Positions 10,932-20,357 are shown, counted from the stretch's first letter. The stretch: DNA of 64,000 bases from Rhodobium gokarnense (GCF_025961475.1 NZ_JAOQNS010000004.1:124001-188000), one strand, 5' to 3'. Notes: generated by a model not told the origin, from the letters alone. Made by a program: numbers and translations.

Positions 10932-11714
10932 ATGGGCAAGAGGGCGGACAGGCGCGGCTTCAGACCGGTGCTCTTTGCTGCCCTCGGCATTGCCCTCCTG
11001 CTCGTCCTCTGGCAGGTCGGGCATCTTGCCTACGGGTCGCTGGTGCTGCCCGGCCTCGGCGAGACGGCGGTCGCGCTCTGGCGCATGACGTTTGCCGGGG
11101 AGGTCGGGCCGGCGCTTGCCGCGACCGCCTTCCATGCGGCCGGCGGCTGGATTGTCGGAGCGCTGATCGGCGTCCTTGCCGGGACGCTGGCCGGGCTCGT
11201 CGACGACGTCCGGTTCACGCTCAGGCCCGTTGCCATCGTCCTTCTCGGCGTGCCGGCGATCGCCTGGATCGTGCTGGCGCTGCTCTGGTTTCCCGGCCAT
11301 TCGGCCGTCGTCTTCACCGTTGCCGTCGTCACCGCGCCCATCGTCTTTGCGGCGGCGGCGGAGGGGGCGCGCAGCCTTGACGGCGACCTCGCGAAGATGG
11401 CGCGGGCCTACCGGGCGCCGCCCGTGGCGATGGCTCTCGACGTCTATGCCCCGCACATGCTGAGCCATCTCTTTCCGGCCTTTACCGCCACGCTCGCCAT
11501 GTCGTGGAAGGTGTCGGTGATGGCCGAGCTCCTGTCCGGCGTCGGCGGCATCGGCGACGGGCTCGCCGCGGCGCGGGCGCGGGTCGACACGGCAGAGACC
11601 ATGGCCTGGGTGGTGGTCCTCGTCGCCGTCCTCATCGTTGTCGACCGGCTCCTGCTGCAGCCGTTCCAGCGCCGAGCGGAGCTGTGGCGCGAGACCGGCG
11701 GGACCGCGCCATGA
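10932..11714 (+). CDS. ABC transporter permease, SsuC/TauC/NrtB family
   Basis: 260 residues with about six membrane helices. The cytoplasmic EAA-like loop near residues 140-170 reads EGARSLDGDLAKMARAY, the expected contact for the ATPase. It forms the membrane channel for the binding protein encoded just upstream and probably works as a homodimer. Its stop overlaps the start of the ATPase gene by four bases (ATGA), so the three genes are one translational unit. Confidence 0.85.
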   Translation: MGKRADRRGFRPVLFAALGIALLLVLWQVGHLAYGSLVLPGLGETAVALWRMTFAGEVGPALAATAFHAAGGWIVGALIGVLAGTLAGLVDDVRFTLRPVAIVLLGVPAIAWIVLALLWFPGHSAVVFTVAVVTAPIVFAAAAEGARSLDGDLAKMARAYRAPPVAMALDVYAPHMLSHLFPAFTATLAMSWKVSVMAELLSGVGGIGDGLAAARARVDTAETMAWVVVLVAVLIVVDRLLLQPFQRRAELWRETGGTAP

Positions 11715-12370
11715 GCGATGCGCTGATCCTTGAGGGCGTCCGCTTTTCCTATGGCGATGTGCCGGTGCTTGCCGGCATCGACCTTGCGGTGCCGACCGGC
11801 GGGATCACCACGCTGATGGGCCCGTCCGGCTGTGGCAAAAGCACGTTGCTTGCCATCGTCGCCGGGCTGCTTGAAAAAGATGCCGGCCGCGTCGAACGTA
11901 ATTTCGAGCGGGCGGCGATCATGTTCCAGGATCCGCTGCTGCTTCCCTGGCGCACGGCGCTCGCCAATGTCGGCTTCGCGCTGAAGGCCGGCCGGGTGCC
12001 GGCGGCAGAGCGCCGGAAGCGGGCAGGGGAGATGCTGGTCTCCGTCGGGCTTTCAGAGGCCGATGCCGAAAAATATCCGCGCCAGCTCTCCGGCGGTATG
12101 CGCCAACGGGTGGCGCTCGCCAGGGCGCTCGTCACGGAACCCGACTTTCTCATCCTCGACGAGCCGTTCAGTTCGCTCGACGGCGATCTCGCCCGGCAGA
12201 TGCATTCGCTGGTGCGCGGCATCGTCGAAGAGCGCGGCGTCACGGCGATCATCGTCACGCACGATGCGGCCGAGGCGGCGCGGATCTCGGAGCGGATCGT
12301 GACCCTGTCGCCGGCGCCGGCACGGGTTGCGGGTGCGGAAGACGTTCCGGGGCCGTCCGGAGGCCGCTGA
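11711..12370 (+). CDS. ABC transporter ATPase, SsuB/TauB/NrtD family
   Basis: 219 residues, short for the family but complete. Visible motifs are Walker A GPSGCGKST, the Q-loop MFQDPLLLPW, the signature LSGGMRQRVALARAL, Walker B FLILDEPF and the switch histidine in IIVTHD. The LPW sequence after the Q-loop is typical of the nitrate/sulphonate/taurine group. It powers the transporter formed with the two preceding genes. No enzyme gene is attached to the operon to show what is imported. Confidence 0.9.
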   Translation: MSDALILEGVRFSYGDVPVLAGIDLAVPTGGITTLMGPSGCGKSTLLAIVAGLLEKDAGRVERNFERAAIMFQDPLLLPWRTALANVGFALKAGRVPAAERRKRAGEMLVSVGLSEADAEKYPRQLSGGMRQRVALARALVTEPDFLILDEPFSSLDGDLARQMHSLVRGIVEERGVTAIIVTHDAAEAARISERIVTLSPAPARVAGAEDVPGPSGGR

Positions 12371-12500
12371 GCCGGTCCGGGCACCCGCCCGTTCAATCCG
12401 CCTCGGGGCGAGGCGAAAAATCGCGGTATTGAAACCGCTTTCGTTGGATAATGTTGCCTCGACGACTGGAACAGCGTGGCCAAAAAGGCTATTCCTAACT

Positions 12501-12519
12501 ATGTGATCAAAAATCACAT
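12501..12519. promoter_or_regulatory. GntR operator, site 1 (autoregulatory)
   Basis: ATGTGATCAAAAATCACAT is a perfect 7-bp inverted repeat with a five-base spacer. It lies 17 bases before the gntR start. Its core GTGAT-N5-ATCAC recurs at 13246 and 21968, with a variant at 20342. FadR-type GntR proteins commonly repress themselves through such sites. Confidence 0.75.
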
Positions 12520-12536
12520 TTAAGAACGTTGGTAGG

Positions 12537-13202
12537 ATGTCCAGGACGCGGTTCCACAAGATTAGCCGGGAAACACTGCACGATCGCGTCTATGGCGAAT
12601 TGCGCGCCGCGATCATGGCGGGACGGTTCGCGCCCGGCGAGCGGCTGACCGTGCGCGGCATCGCCGAGGAACTCGGCGTCAGCGCCATGCCGGTGCGGGC
12701 GGCCTTCACCCGACTGGTGTCGGAGCGGATCGTCAGCCAGAACGCGGCCGGCGGCATCGAACTGCCGGAGATGACCCGCGACGAATATCTGGAGCGGTTC
12801 GAACTGCGCGCCCTGCTTGAGGGCCGGGCGGCGGAACTGGCGGCCGGGCGCGCCGACGAGCGGGTGGTGGCCAAGCTCAGGAAACTCGCAAAGGCGCTCA
12901 CCGAGGCCTCGCTCTCCGGCGACGCCCACGCCTATGTCAGCGCCAACAAGAAGTTCAAGTTTGAGATCGTCGAGGCGGCGGGCTCGGTGCCGCTGATGGA
13001 CCTGGTGGAACGGCTCTGGCTGCAGATCGGGCCGTTCATGCACCTGTTCCAGACCGACGTGCGCCACCAGGCCGAGATCGACCGCCACGACCAGGTCGTC
13101 GACGCGATCGCGCGGGGCGACGGCAAGACCGCGCGGCTCGAGCTTGAGCGCGACATCCGCGACGGCATGGACTTCCTTATCCGCACCACCGACGGCTCCT
13201 GA
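12537..13202 (+). CDS. GntR-family (FadR/FCD type) transcriptional regulator
   Basis: 221 residues. The N-terminal winged helix-turn-helix (about 12-75) has the GntR pattern LHDRVYGELRAAIMAGRFAPGE and VSAMPVRAAFTRL. The C-terminal all-helical FCD domain (about 80-210) contains the histidines expected to bind a metal and an organic-acid ligand (FMHLFQ and IDRHDQVVDAI). The perfect palindrome in front of it and repeated copies in front of the surrounding catabolic genes suggest it is a local repressor of amine or amino-acid breakdown. The inducer is unknown. Confidence 0.88.
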   Translation: MSRTRFHKISRETLHDRVYGELRAAIMAGRFAPGERLTVRGIAEELGVSAMPVRAAFTRLVSERIVSQNAAGGIELPEMTRDEYLERFELRALLEGRAAELAAGRADERVVAKLRKLAKALTEASLSGDAHAYVSANKKFKFEIVEAAGSVPLMDLVERLWLQIGPFMHLFQTDVRHQAEIDRHDQVVDAIARGDGKTARLELERDIRDGMDFLIRTTDGS

Positions 13203-13245
13203 AAATTTACGGAATTCCGCAATGCATGTGCGTGACTCTGCTTGT

Positions 13246-13260
13246 GTGATTTGTGATCAC
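13246..13260. promoter_or_regulatory. GntR operator, site 2
   Basis: GTGATTTGTGATCAC matches the perfect half-sites GTGAT and ATCAC with a five-base spacer. It lies 40 bases before the aminotransferase start at 13301. The same core occurs at 12503 and 21968. Confidence 0.7.
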
Positions 13261-13300
13261 TGATTACAGTGAGTCACCAGTTCCCACCCCGGAGTCCCCG

Positions 13301-14704
13301 ATGAATCACAATCCCGCCCACAATCTGGCGCTCGAAGAGATGGACAAGGCGTGCCTGCTCCATCCCGCCACCTCCATTGCCGACCATCTTGCCAACGGTC
13401 CGCGGATCATGGCCGAGGCCTCCGGCGTCCATGTCACCGATACCAGGGGAAACCGCTTCCTCGACGGCGCGGCCGGGCTGTGGTGCGTGAATGTGGGCTA
13501 TGGGCGCAAGGAGATCGTCGAGGCGGTCAACGCGCAGATGAGCCGGCTGCCGTTCTTCCATTCCTTCACGTCGATGTCGAACGAGCCCTCGATCCGGCTC
13601 GGCGACAAGGTGCTGCGCTGGGCGCCGGAGGGGATGAGCAAGGTGATCTTCGGCTCCGGCGGCTCGGACGCCAACGACACCAACATCAAGCTCGTCTGGT
13701 ACTACAACAATCTGCGAGGAATGCCGGACAAGAAGAAGATCATCTCCCGCGACCGCGCCTATCACGGCGTCACCATCGGTGCCGGCAGCCTGACCGCAAT
13801 GCCGGTCTATCACCAGAAATTCGACCTGCCGCTGCCGCAGATCCGCTACACGCGCTCCGTCGACATGTTCCGCGACAAGCCGGCCGATATGAGCGAGCCG
13901 GATTATTCCAAACTGCTCGCCGGCGAACTGGAAAAGCTGATCCTCTCAGAGGGGCCGGAGACCGTCGGCGCCTTTATCGCCGAGCCGGTGATGGGCACGG
14001 GCGGCGTGCTGCCGCCGCCGGAGGGTTATTTCCAGGAGGTCCAGGCTGTCCTCGACAAATACGACGTGCTGATGATCGCCGATGAGGTGATCTGCGGCTT
14101 CGGGCGCCTCGGCGCGCGGTTCGGCTCTGAGTTCTACGGCATCCGGCCGGACATCATGACCATGGCCAAGGGGCTTTCCAGCGGCTACCTGCCGCTGTCG
14201 GCGAGCGTCATCAACGACAGGATCTGGGCCGTGCTGGAAGAGACCGCACCGCAGATGGCGAGCTTCGGCCACGGCTTCACCTATTCGGCCCACCCGGCCT
14301 GTGCCGCGGCGGCACTCGCCAATATCGAGATCCTGGAGCGGGAGAACCTGGTCGGCAACGCCGCGAAGATGGGCGCGCTCCTGAAGACGCGGCTCAAGGA
14401 GACCATCGGCGACAGTCCGATCGTCGGCGACATCCGCGGCGAGGGGATGATGATCGGCCTGGAACTGGTCAAGGACAGGGAGACGAAGGAAGCGTTCGAC
14501 CTCTCCCTGAAGACCGCCGGCAAGGTGCAGGCCAAGGGCTACGAGAATCTTATCCTTGTGCGCACCCTGCCGCACCGCGACGTCATCGCCATGTCGCCGC
14601 CGCTGTCGATGACCGAGGAGAACGTTGAGGCGCTGGTGGCGGGCGTGAAGGCCTCGGTCGATGCCGTCGCCGATGCCTACAAGGCAGACAGGCTGATCGC
14701 CTGA
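13301..14704 (+). CDS. Class-III pyridoxal-phosphate aminotransferase (omega-amine or beta-alanine:pyruvate type)
   Basis: About 467 residues, normal for the family. Visible are the phosphate-binding GSGGSDANDTNIK region, the YHGVTIGA segment, the conserved Asp in IADEVICGFGR and the PLP lysine in MAKGLSSGY. This fold moves amino groups from putrescine, beta-alanine, taurine, GABA or other omega-amines to pyruvate or 2-oxoglutarate; the exact donor cannot be told. The ATG at 13301 has GGAG seven bases upstream, and the longer frame from 13253 would start inside the operator palindrome. The operator and neighbours suggest induction with polyamine-type substrates. Confidence 0.88.
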   Translation: MNHNPAHNLALEEMDKACLLHPATSIADHLANGPRIMAEASGVHVTDTRGNRFLDGAAGLWCVNVGYGRKEIVEAVNAQMSRLPFFHSFTSMSNEPSIRLGDKVLRWAPEGMSKVIFGSGGSDANDTNIKLVWYYNNLRGMPDKKKIISRDRAYHGVTIGAGSLTAMPVYHQKFDLPLPQIRYTRSVDMFRDKPADMSEPDYSKLLAGELEKLILSEGPETVGAFIAEPVMGTGGVLPPPEGYFQEVQAVLDKYDVLMIADEVICGFGRLGARFGSEFYGIRPDIMTMAKGLSSGYLPLSASVINDRIWAVLEETAPQMASFGHGFTYSAHPACAAAALANIEILERENLVGNAAKMGALLKTRLKETIGDSPIVGDIRGEGMMIGLELVKDRETKEAFDLSLKTAGKVQAKGYENLILVRTLPHRDVIAMSPPLSMTEENVEALVAGVKASVDAVADAYKADRLIA

Positions 14705-14751
14705 CGACCCTTGGGGGGCGCCGCGTGCGTCCCCTTGTTTTTCGAGCGCGC

Positions 14752-14785
14752 AAAAAAAGCCCGGCAGTGATCCGTCGGGCTTTTT
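14752..14785. terminator. Bidirectional terminator between the convergent aminotransferase genes
   Basis: AAAAAAAGCCCG and its complement CGGGCTTTTT form a stem around a short loop. An A-run on one side and a T-run on the other make it work for both strands. It sits exactly between the two convergent genes. Confidence 0.85.
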
Positions 14786-14804
14786 CGTTGGAAAGGGTGT
14801 TTGC

Positions 14805-16127
14805 CTACCAGCCGGCGAAGGGCGCGACCGCCTCGTCGGAGACCATCCCTGCCGCGGCATCGGCGATCGCGCGGCTAAGAATGTCGACAGCGATGTCCAC
14901 CTCCTCGTCGGAAATGATCAGCGGCGGTGTGATCTCCAGCGTGTTGCCGCCGACATAGTGGACGACGGCGCCGAGCTCGAACGCCCGGTAGACCACCTTT
15001 GTGGCGAGCGCCGCGTCGGGGGCATTGGTCTCCTTGTCGGTGACCAGTTCCAGGCCGATGGCAAGGCCGGCACCACGTATGTCGCCGATGACCGGGCTCG
15101 TCTCCATGACCTCCCTCAGCCCCGCCATGAACCGGGTTCCTGCCCGGCCGGCCCGCGCCGGGATGTCCTCTTCGACCAGCGTGCGCATGACCTGGCGGCC
15201 GACGGCGGTGCAGATCGGGTTGCCGGCGGTGGTCAGCAGCGCCGCGGCGGGCGGCCCGTCGATCACCCAGGCCGGCGCGACAGCGGCCGACAGCGGCAGG
15301 CCGGAGCCGATCAGCTTGCCGAAGGTGACGATGTCCGGGACGATGCCGTCGAGTTGGAAGGCGTGGCGGACGCCGGGCCGGCCGAGCCCCATCTTGACCT
15401 CGTCGATGGCGAGCAGCACGTCGTGCTTCCTGCAGGTCTCCGACAGCGCCGTCAGAAAACCCTTCGGCGGGACGATCATGCCGCCGTCGGAGAGGATCGG
15501 CTCGGCCATCAGGATGGCGACATCGCCCTTGGCAAGTTCGGCATCGATCTCGGCGATGCTCGCCTCAAGCGATGCGGCGACCGGGTCGGGGCCGTCCGCA
15601 TGGGGGCGGAACGGGTTGGGGTAGGTGGCGAGGTAGAGGTCCGGATCGGGCTCCGTGCCGCCGTCGATATGGACACCGGAGACCCGCATGGAGACGCCGA
15701 GGCCGCCATGGTAGCCGAGCTTGAAGGTGACGATGCGTTTCTTGCCGGTGGCCATCCGCGCGGCCCGGAACACGACGTCGTTGGCATCGGTGCCGGCATG
15801 GCCGAAATAGACGCGCCGGTCGCCGGTGCCGGGGGTGAAGTCCAGCAGCTCCTCGGCGAAACCGACGGAGTCCGGGTGGACGGCGGACAGGCCGCCGGCG
15901 CCAGGCGGCGTTTGCGCGGCTCTGGTCATCGCCTCGATGATCTTCGGGTGCCCGTGGCCGAGGCCGCAGGCGGTCCAGGTGGCCGACAGGTCGAGGAGCT
16001 TGCGGCCACCGACCTCGGTCAGCCAGCAGCCCTTGCCGGATTCCAGCGCGATGGGGAAGAAGCGCAGCTTCTCGATGCCGGCGACGGCGTTGCGGTCGCG
16101 CTCCAGAAGGTCGTCGATGGCGGACAT
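14805..16127 (-). CDS. Second class-III aminotransferase
   Basis: 440 residues. It keeps the class-III signatures: GHAGTDANDVVFRAAR for phosphate binding, FKLGYHGG, the Asp in AIDEVKMGLGR and the PLP lysine in TFGKLIGSGLP. It is only distantly like the enzyme at 13301-14704, so it is not a recent duplicate. It is the last gene of the operon that begins with the ATPase at 20285, 22 bases after the second permease. The position implies it acts on the compound imported by that transporter, probably a diamine, amino acid or omega-amino acid. Confidence 0.85.
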   Translation of the reverse strand: MSAIDDLLERDRNAVAGIEKLRFFPIALESGKGCWLTEVGGRKLLDLSATWTACGLGHGHPKIIEAMTRAAQTPPGAGGLSAVHPDSVGFAEELLDFTPGTGDRRVYFGHAGTDANDVVFRAARMATGKKRIVTFKLGYHGGLGVSMRVSGVHIDGGTEPDPDLYLATYPNPFRPHADGPDPVAASLEASIAEIDAELAKGDVAILMAEPILSDGGMIVPPKGFLTALSETCRKHDVLLAIDEVKMGLGRPGVRHAFQLDGIVPDIVTFGKLIGSGLPLSAAVAPAWVIDGPPAAALLTTAGNPICTAVGRQVMRTLVEEDIPARAGRAGTRFMAGLREVMETSPVIGDIRGAGLAIGLELVTDKETNAPDAALATKVVYRAFELGAVVHYVGGNTLEITPPLIISDEEVDIAVDILSRAIADAAAGMVSDEAVAPFAGW

Positions 16128-16149
16128 GGAAAGCTCCTTGTCGTTGCGC

Positions 16150-16977
16150 TCACCCCTTGGCGCGGCCGAACAGGAACCAGAAGGCCAGGCTGACGATCAG
16201 GATCGAGGCGACCAGGATCAGGACGTTGAGCGGGAAGATCAGTGAGATATGGGAGGAGTGGGAGGCGGCCTGCTGCCAGAGATAGATCGGCAGGGTCTCG
16301 GTGCGTCCCTTCAGGTAGATCGAGCGGGCGATCTCGTTGAAGGAGAGGAGGAAGGAAAAGAGGCCACCGGCGATGACGCCGTCCTTGATCAGCGGCAGTT
16401 CGATCCGCCAGAACCGTTCGATCGGGCCGGAGCCGAGGTCGGCGGCGGCGTCGAGCAGCACCTTGTCGAAGCGCAGCGCGACGATCAGCACGGAGAGGAA
16501 CGCGAACGGATAGGCCCAGACGAAATGGCCGAGGAACAGGGACCAGAGCCCCATCTTCATGCCGAGGGCGACCCGGAAATAGAGGAACAGCGCGGTGCCG
16601 ATGACGACGCCGGGGATCATCATCGGCAGCAGCATGACGCCGACGATGCCGAAGCGGCCGCGGCCGATGCGCGGGATGGCGCGGCCGACGACGGTCGCCG
16701 TCACCATGGCGACGACGGCAACGCCGGCGGCGATCGCCAGGCTGTTGAGGAGCGGGCCGATCCAGTCCGGTTGGGCCATCAGCTCGCGGTAATATTCCAG
16801 CGTGAACGGGCCGGGAAAGCCGCTGAGCGGTTCCGCGCTGAACGACATCACGACGAGCCAGAGGATCGGCAGGTAGATGATGGCGAGGGCGATGACGCCG
16901 GCGACGAGGCCGAGGCGCTTCCAGCTATGGCGTTCCGACCAGTGCGGGATGAGGTCGATGCCGGGGCGGCGGGTCAT
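16150..16977 (-). CDS. ABC transporter permease, PotC/YdcV type
   Basis: About 275 residues with six likely membrane helices. The EAA-like loop (DAAADLGSGPIERFWRIELPLI, about 176-197) is typical of spermidine/putrescine-group permeases. The start at 16977 overlaps the stop of the preceding permease by four bases (ATGA). The much longer open frame upstream in this phase is the shadow of that permease. It pairs with it to form the heterodimeric channel. Confidence 0.88.
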   Translation of the reverse strand: MTRRPGIDLIPHWSERHSWKRLGLVAGVIALAIIYLPILWLVVMSFSAEPLSGFPGPFTLEYYRELMAQPDWIGPLLNSLAIAAGVAVVAMVTATVVGRAIPRIGRGRFGIVGVMLLPMMIPGVVIGTALFLYFRVALGMKMGLWSLFLGHFVWAYPFAFLSVLIVALRFDKVLLDAAADLGSGPIERFWRIELPLIKDGVIAGGLFSFLLSFNEIARSIYLKGRTETLPIYLWQQAASHSSHISLIFPLNVLILVASILIVSLAFWFLFGRAKG

Positions 16978-17879
16978 GCGAGGCGCCCCCGTGCCATGCG
17001 CGCCGAGAGGGCACTCGCCGCGCCGATGATGGCGACGAGGATCATCAGCATCAGCACCGACAGGGCGGCGGCGACGGTATAGTTGAGGATCCTGAGCAAG
17101 CTCTGCACCGAGGCCGACAGCACGATGACGTTGCCGCCGCCGAGGAGCGCCGGCACCACCGGATCGCCGATCATCGGCACGAAGGTGAAGACGATGCCGG
17201 CGCCGAGGCCCGGCATGGCGAGCGGCAGGATGACGTGTAGGAAGGTGAAGGAGGGCGGCGCGCCGAGGTCCTTGGAGGCTTCCAGCACCTCGTCGTCGAT
17301 GAGGGCGAAGGCGAGGAACAGCGGGAACACCATCGGCGGGAAATAGGGGCCGATGAGGCCGAGGACGACCGAGAACTCGGAAAACAGCAGCCAGTCGAGC
17401 GGCTGGTCGACGATGCCGAGATGCATGAGGACCGCATTCAGCGGTCCGTTGAGGCCGAGGATGCCGCGCCAGACGATGGTGCGCGAGGCAAGGCTGAGGA
17501 AGAACGGGATCGTCAGCAGGCCAAGGCAGGTGGTCCTGACGGCGACGGACCGCGTGCCCTTGGCGATCCACAGGGCGAAGGGGACCGCGAGCACGATCTC
17601 GATCAGGGTGACGATGGCGGCGATGCGAAGCGTGCGCACCGTCACCTCCCAGCGCCCGGAGGCGAGGACGTCGTAATAGGCCTGCAGCGACGGCTCCCAG
17701 ACCAGCCGGAAGTTTTGCATGCTGAGGACGGACCACAGAACCAGCCCGAGGACGGGCAGGAGCGCGGCGAAGCTCCAGATCAGGACGAAGGAGCCATGCC
17801 CCTTGGGATCGACTTGTGTCGGGGGTCGAAACACCGGCGGACCTCGCAACGACGACGGCGCCCCGCCTCCGGGACGCAT
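16974..17879 (-). CDS. ABC transporter permease, PotB/YdcU type
   Basis: About 301 residues, with one N-terminal helix and five more in the transport domain. The coupling loop EASKDLGAPPSFTFLHVILPLA has the family pattern. The start is uncertain: an ATG at 17879 is preferred because it does not overlap the binding-protein gene, but the frame is open to 17963. It is the first of two overlapping permease genes in a polyamine-type ABC operon. Confidence 0.83.
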   Translation of the reverse strand: MRPGGGAPSSLRGPPVFRPPTQVDPKGHGSFVLIWSFAALLPVLGLVLWSVLSMQNFRLVWEPSLQAYYDVLASGRWEVTVRTLRIAAIVTLIEIVLAVPFALWIAKGTRSVAVRTTCLGLLTIPFFLSLASRTIVWRGILGLNGPLNAVLMHLGIVDQPLDWLLFSEFSVVLGLIGPYFPPMVFPLFLAFALIDDEVLEASKDLGAPPSFTFLHVILPLAMPGLGAGIVFTFVPMIGDPVVPALLGGGNVIVLSASVQSLLRILNYTVAAALSVLMLMILVAIIGAASALSARMARGRLA

Positions 17880-17938
17880 GGTCGGCCGGACGCCCCCGGC
17901 TGCGGGGAGGCGCCCGGACCGGACTTCGGATGAGGGGA

Positions 17939-19105
17939 TCAGGCCTGCTTGAAGCGGGACCACTCGGCCTCGATCGCCTCGACATTGTCGGGCGAGGAGT
18001 TCTGCCAGTAGTGCGGCAGCGCCATCTTGCGCTCCACCTTGGCCATATTGGCCTTGATGGCGCCGATCTTTTCCGCGTCCCAGCCGGCGTCGGTGGCGAA
18101 TTTCAGCGATGCCGTCGGGTTGGCCGTGGCATAGCCCTGGTTGACGGCGATCTGGGCGCCGTAGTCACCGCCGAGGAACCAGTCGATGGCCTTGTAGGCC
18201 TTCTCAAGGCGCTCGCCCTCGGCCTGGCTCGGCAGGTAGGCGCCGATCATCCACTTGGAATAGCCTTCCTTGCAGTTGGCGTAGACGACGTCCTTGCCGT
18301 CGCGCTGCAACTGCTTGACGACCGGCTCCCAGCATTCCTCGATGAGGACTTCCTTGTTGCCGAGCATGTCGACGGATTCCTCGTAGGAATGCCAGAAGGC
18401 ACGGAACTGGCCGGCCTTTTTGCGCTCGATCAGGAAGTCGGCGACCATTTTCGCCTCTTCCGGCGTCATGTTGGAGGGATCGCCGATCTTCTCGCCCTTG
18501 CCGAGGAGATAGAGCGCGGCGTTGGGCAGGGTGGTCAGCCAGGTGTCTTCCAGGGAGATCTTGCCGAGCATCTTCTCGTTCTCGAACACCATGCCCCAGG
18601 ACAGTTCCTCGTCGGCCGGTGCGACATCGCCGACCCAGTAGCCGAAGCTGTCGGCGTTGAAGACGATCGGGGCGCCGTACTGGGCGCCGTCGACGCCCTG
18701 CAGCAGCGGGCTCGACTTGACGTCGGCCGAGACGTCGCCCCACAGCTCCATGGCCGAGGGATCGAGCACCTGGAAGTGGCCCGAGGCGCCGAGCCGGTCC
18801 TCGATGCCGCCGTCGAAGATGAAGATGTCGTAGTCGTCGCCGGCCTCGTTGGCGACGACTTCCTGGACGTAGAGGCCGGGGTCGGAATTGATCGCCACGA
18901 AGTCCATCTCAAGGCCGGTGTCCTTGGCGAACCCGTCCCAGCTTGGCAGGGCGCAGGTGGTGACGCCCAGCACCCGGACCTTGCCGGAGGCGGCAAAGGC
19001 GTTGCGGGCATAATAGGGGGCGGCGAGGGCGGCGGCGCCAAGGGTGACACCCCCCTTCAGGACGGAGCGGCGTGAGAGCCGGGAGGAGATCTTGGAAGTG
19101 GTCAT
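17939..19105 (-). CDS. PotD/YdcS-like ABC substrate-binding protein with Tat signal
   Basis: 388 residues. The N-terminus is a textbook twin-arginine signal, LSRRSVLKGG, followed by a hydrophobic stretch and cleavage near residue 38 (NAFAASG). The mature protein resembles spermidine/putrescine-binding proteins (WGDV, WLTTLP, NQGYATANP segments). It should capture a polyamine or related cation in the periplasm and hand it to the two permeases downstream. Tat export is common for this subfamily in alphaproteobacteria. Confidence 0.85.
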   Translation of the reverse strand: MTTSKISSRLSRRSVLKGGVTLGAAALAAPYYARNAFAASGKVRVLGVTTCALPSWDGFAKDTGLEMDFVAINSDPGLYVQEVVANEAGDDYDIFIFDGGIEDRLGASGHFQVLDPSAMELWGDVSADVKSSPLLQGVDGAQYGAPIVFNADSFGYWVGDVAPADEELSWGMVFENEKMLGKISLEDTWLTTLPNAALYLLGKGEKIGDPSNMTPEEAKMVADFLIERKKAGQFRAFWHSYEESVDMLGNKEVLIEECWEPVVKQLQRDGKDVVYANCKEGYSKWMIGAYLPSQAEGERLEKAYKAIDWFLGGDYGAQIAVNQGYATANPTASLKFATDAGWDAEKIGAIKANMAKVERKMALPHYWQNSSPDNVEAIEAEWSRFKQA

Positions 19106-19139
19106 GCGGATGGTTCCTCTGTTGGTGATTGGAGGCGGA

Positions 19140-20285
19140 TTATTGTTCGTTGGCGGGAAAGAGGATCGTCTGGCTTGCGCGCCATTCGATCCGGACGGAC
19201 TCGTCGGTCACGGCATGGGCGTCCCACTCGCGCATGCGTAAGGGTCCGATCGCGGTCCGGTAGGTGATGTCGAGATATTTGCCCTTGTAGATGCGGCTTT
19301 CGAGGCTCCCCTCGATCCGGTTGAGGCCGGGCTCGGGCGCGCCATCGCCGGCAATGCGCACCTTTTCGGAGCGGAACGCGCAGCAGACCCGGTCGCCGGC
19401 GGCCGGCGCGCCGGAGGCGGCCCAGATGCCGGAGAAGGTCACGCCGTCGGCAGTGACCGTGACGGTTTCGGGTCCGACCTCGGCGACCACGGCTTCGAAC
19501 ATGTTCTCCATGCCCATGAAGCTGGCGGCAAAGCGGCTTGCCGGCCGGTCGAACATCTCCTCCGGCGTTCCTTCCTGGACGATGCGGCCCTGGTTCATCA
19601 GCAGGATGCGGTCGCTCATGGTCAGCGCCTCCTCCTGGGAATGGGTCACGTAGATGAAGGTCATGCCGAGGCTGCGCTGGAGCTGCAGGAGCTCCACCTG
19701 CATGTCGATCCTGAGCTTTTCGTCGAGGGCGCCGAGCGGCTCGTCGAGGAGCAGGATCACCGGTTCCAGCACCAGGCTGCGGGCAAGGGCGACACGCTGC
19801 TTCTGGCCGCCGCTGAGCTTTGCGATGCTGCGGTGGGCGAAGTCGGAAAGCTGCACCTGGTCCAGCATGCGCAGGGCGCGCTCGCGCCGTTCCGCCTTCG
19901 GCACCTTGCGCACCCTTAGCCCGTATTCGACGTTCTCAAGGACGTTCAGGTGCGGGAACAGGCCGTAGTGCTGGAAGACGGTGGCGACGTTGCGGCGGTT
20001 GGCGGGCACGTCCGAGACGTCGTGGCCGTCGAGGATCAGGGCGTCGACCTTGGTCGGCAGTTCCAGCCCGGCAAGGATGCGCAGGAGCGTCGATTTGCCG
20101 GAGCCGGACGGCCCGAGCAGGGTGACGAATTCGCTGCTGTTGGCGCTGAGGCTGACGTCGTTGAGGGCGGTGAAATCGCCGAAGCTGTGGAAGAGGTGGT
20201 CGACCTCCAGGATGCGCGCCGGGCGCGGCGTGGCGGCCTCGACCGTTCGGTCTTCCGTCATCATCTGCCGCTCACTCAATCCCAT
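19140..20285 (-). CDS. PotA-like ABC transporter ATPase
   Basis: 381 residues. The ATPase domain shows Walker A GPSGSGKST, Q-loop FQHYGLFPH, signature LSGGQKQRVALARSL, Walker B ILLLDEPLGALD and the histidine in YVTHSQEE. A C-terminal TOBE domain (about 290-375) follows, as in PotA/MalK-type ATPases. It is the first gene of a five-gene operon (ATPase, binding protein, two permeases, aminotransferase). The start is either the ATG at 20285 or one of two ATGs seven to eight codons in. A variant GntR palindrome lies 56 bases upstream. Confidence 0.9.
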   Translation of the reverse strand: MGLSERQMMTEDRTVEAATPRPARILEVDHLFHSFGDFTALNDVSLSANSSEFVTLLGPSGSGKSTLLRILAGLELPTKVDALILDGHDVSDVPANRRNVATVFQHYGLFPHLNVLENVEYGLRVRKVPKAERRERALRMLDQVQLSDFAHRSIAKLSGGQKQRVALARSLVLEPVILLLDEPLGALDEKLRIDMQVELLQLQRSLGMTFIYVTHSQEEALTMSDRILLMNQGRIVQEGTPEEMFDRPASRFAASFMGMENMFEAVVAEVGPETVTVTADGVTFSGIWAASGAPAAGDRVCCAFRSEKVRIAGDGAPEPGLNRIEGSLESRIYKGKYLDITYRTAIGPLRMREWDAHAVTDESVRIEWRASQTILFPANEQ

Positions 20286-20340
20286 CGGGCACCACTCTCA
20301 TGTCCCGTTGCGGCCGGACCGCGGCCCGTCATCCGGTTTT

Positions 20341-20357
20341 TGTTATTTTTGATAACA
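20341..20357. promoter_or_regulatory. Variant GntR operator before the polyamine-type ABC operon
   Basis: TGTTATTTTTGATAACA is a perfect 6-bp inverted repeat with a five-base spacer. Its core GTTAT-N5-ATAAC differs from GTGAT-N5-ATCAC by one base per half and keeps the spacing. It lies 56 bases upstream of the ATPase start. Confidence 0.55.

Noticed and set aside
12397-12419. CGCCTC-GGGGC-GAGGCG hairpin after the NitT-type ATPase gene
   Set aside because: It is followed by an A-run, not a T-run, on the coding strand, so it does not work as a terminator for the plus-strand operon.
16978-17985. N-terminal extension of the PotC-like permease frame
   Set aside because: It lies within the PotB-like gene in another phase and is arginine/proline-rich; the four-base overlap start at 16977 explains the real gene.
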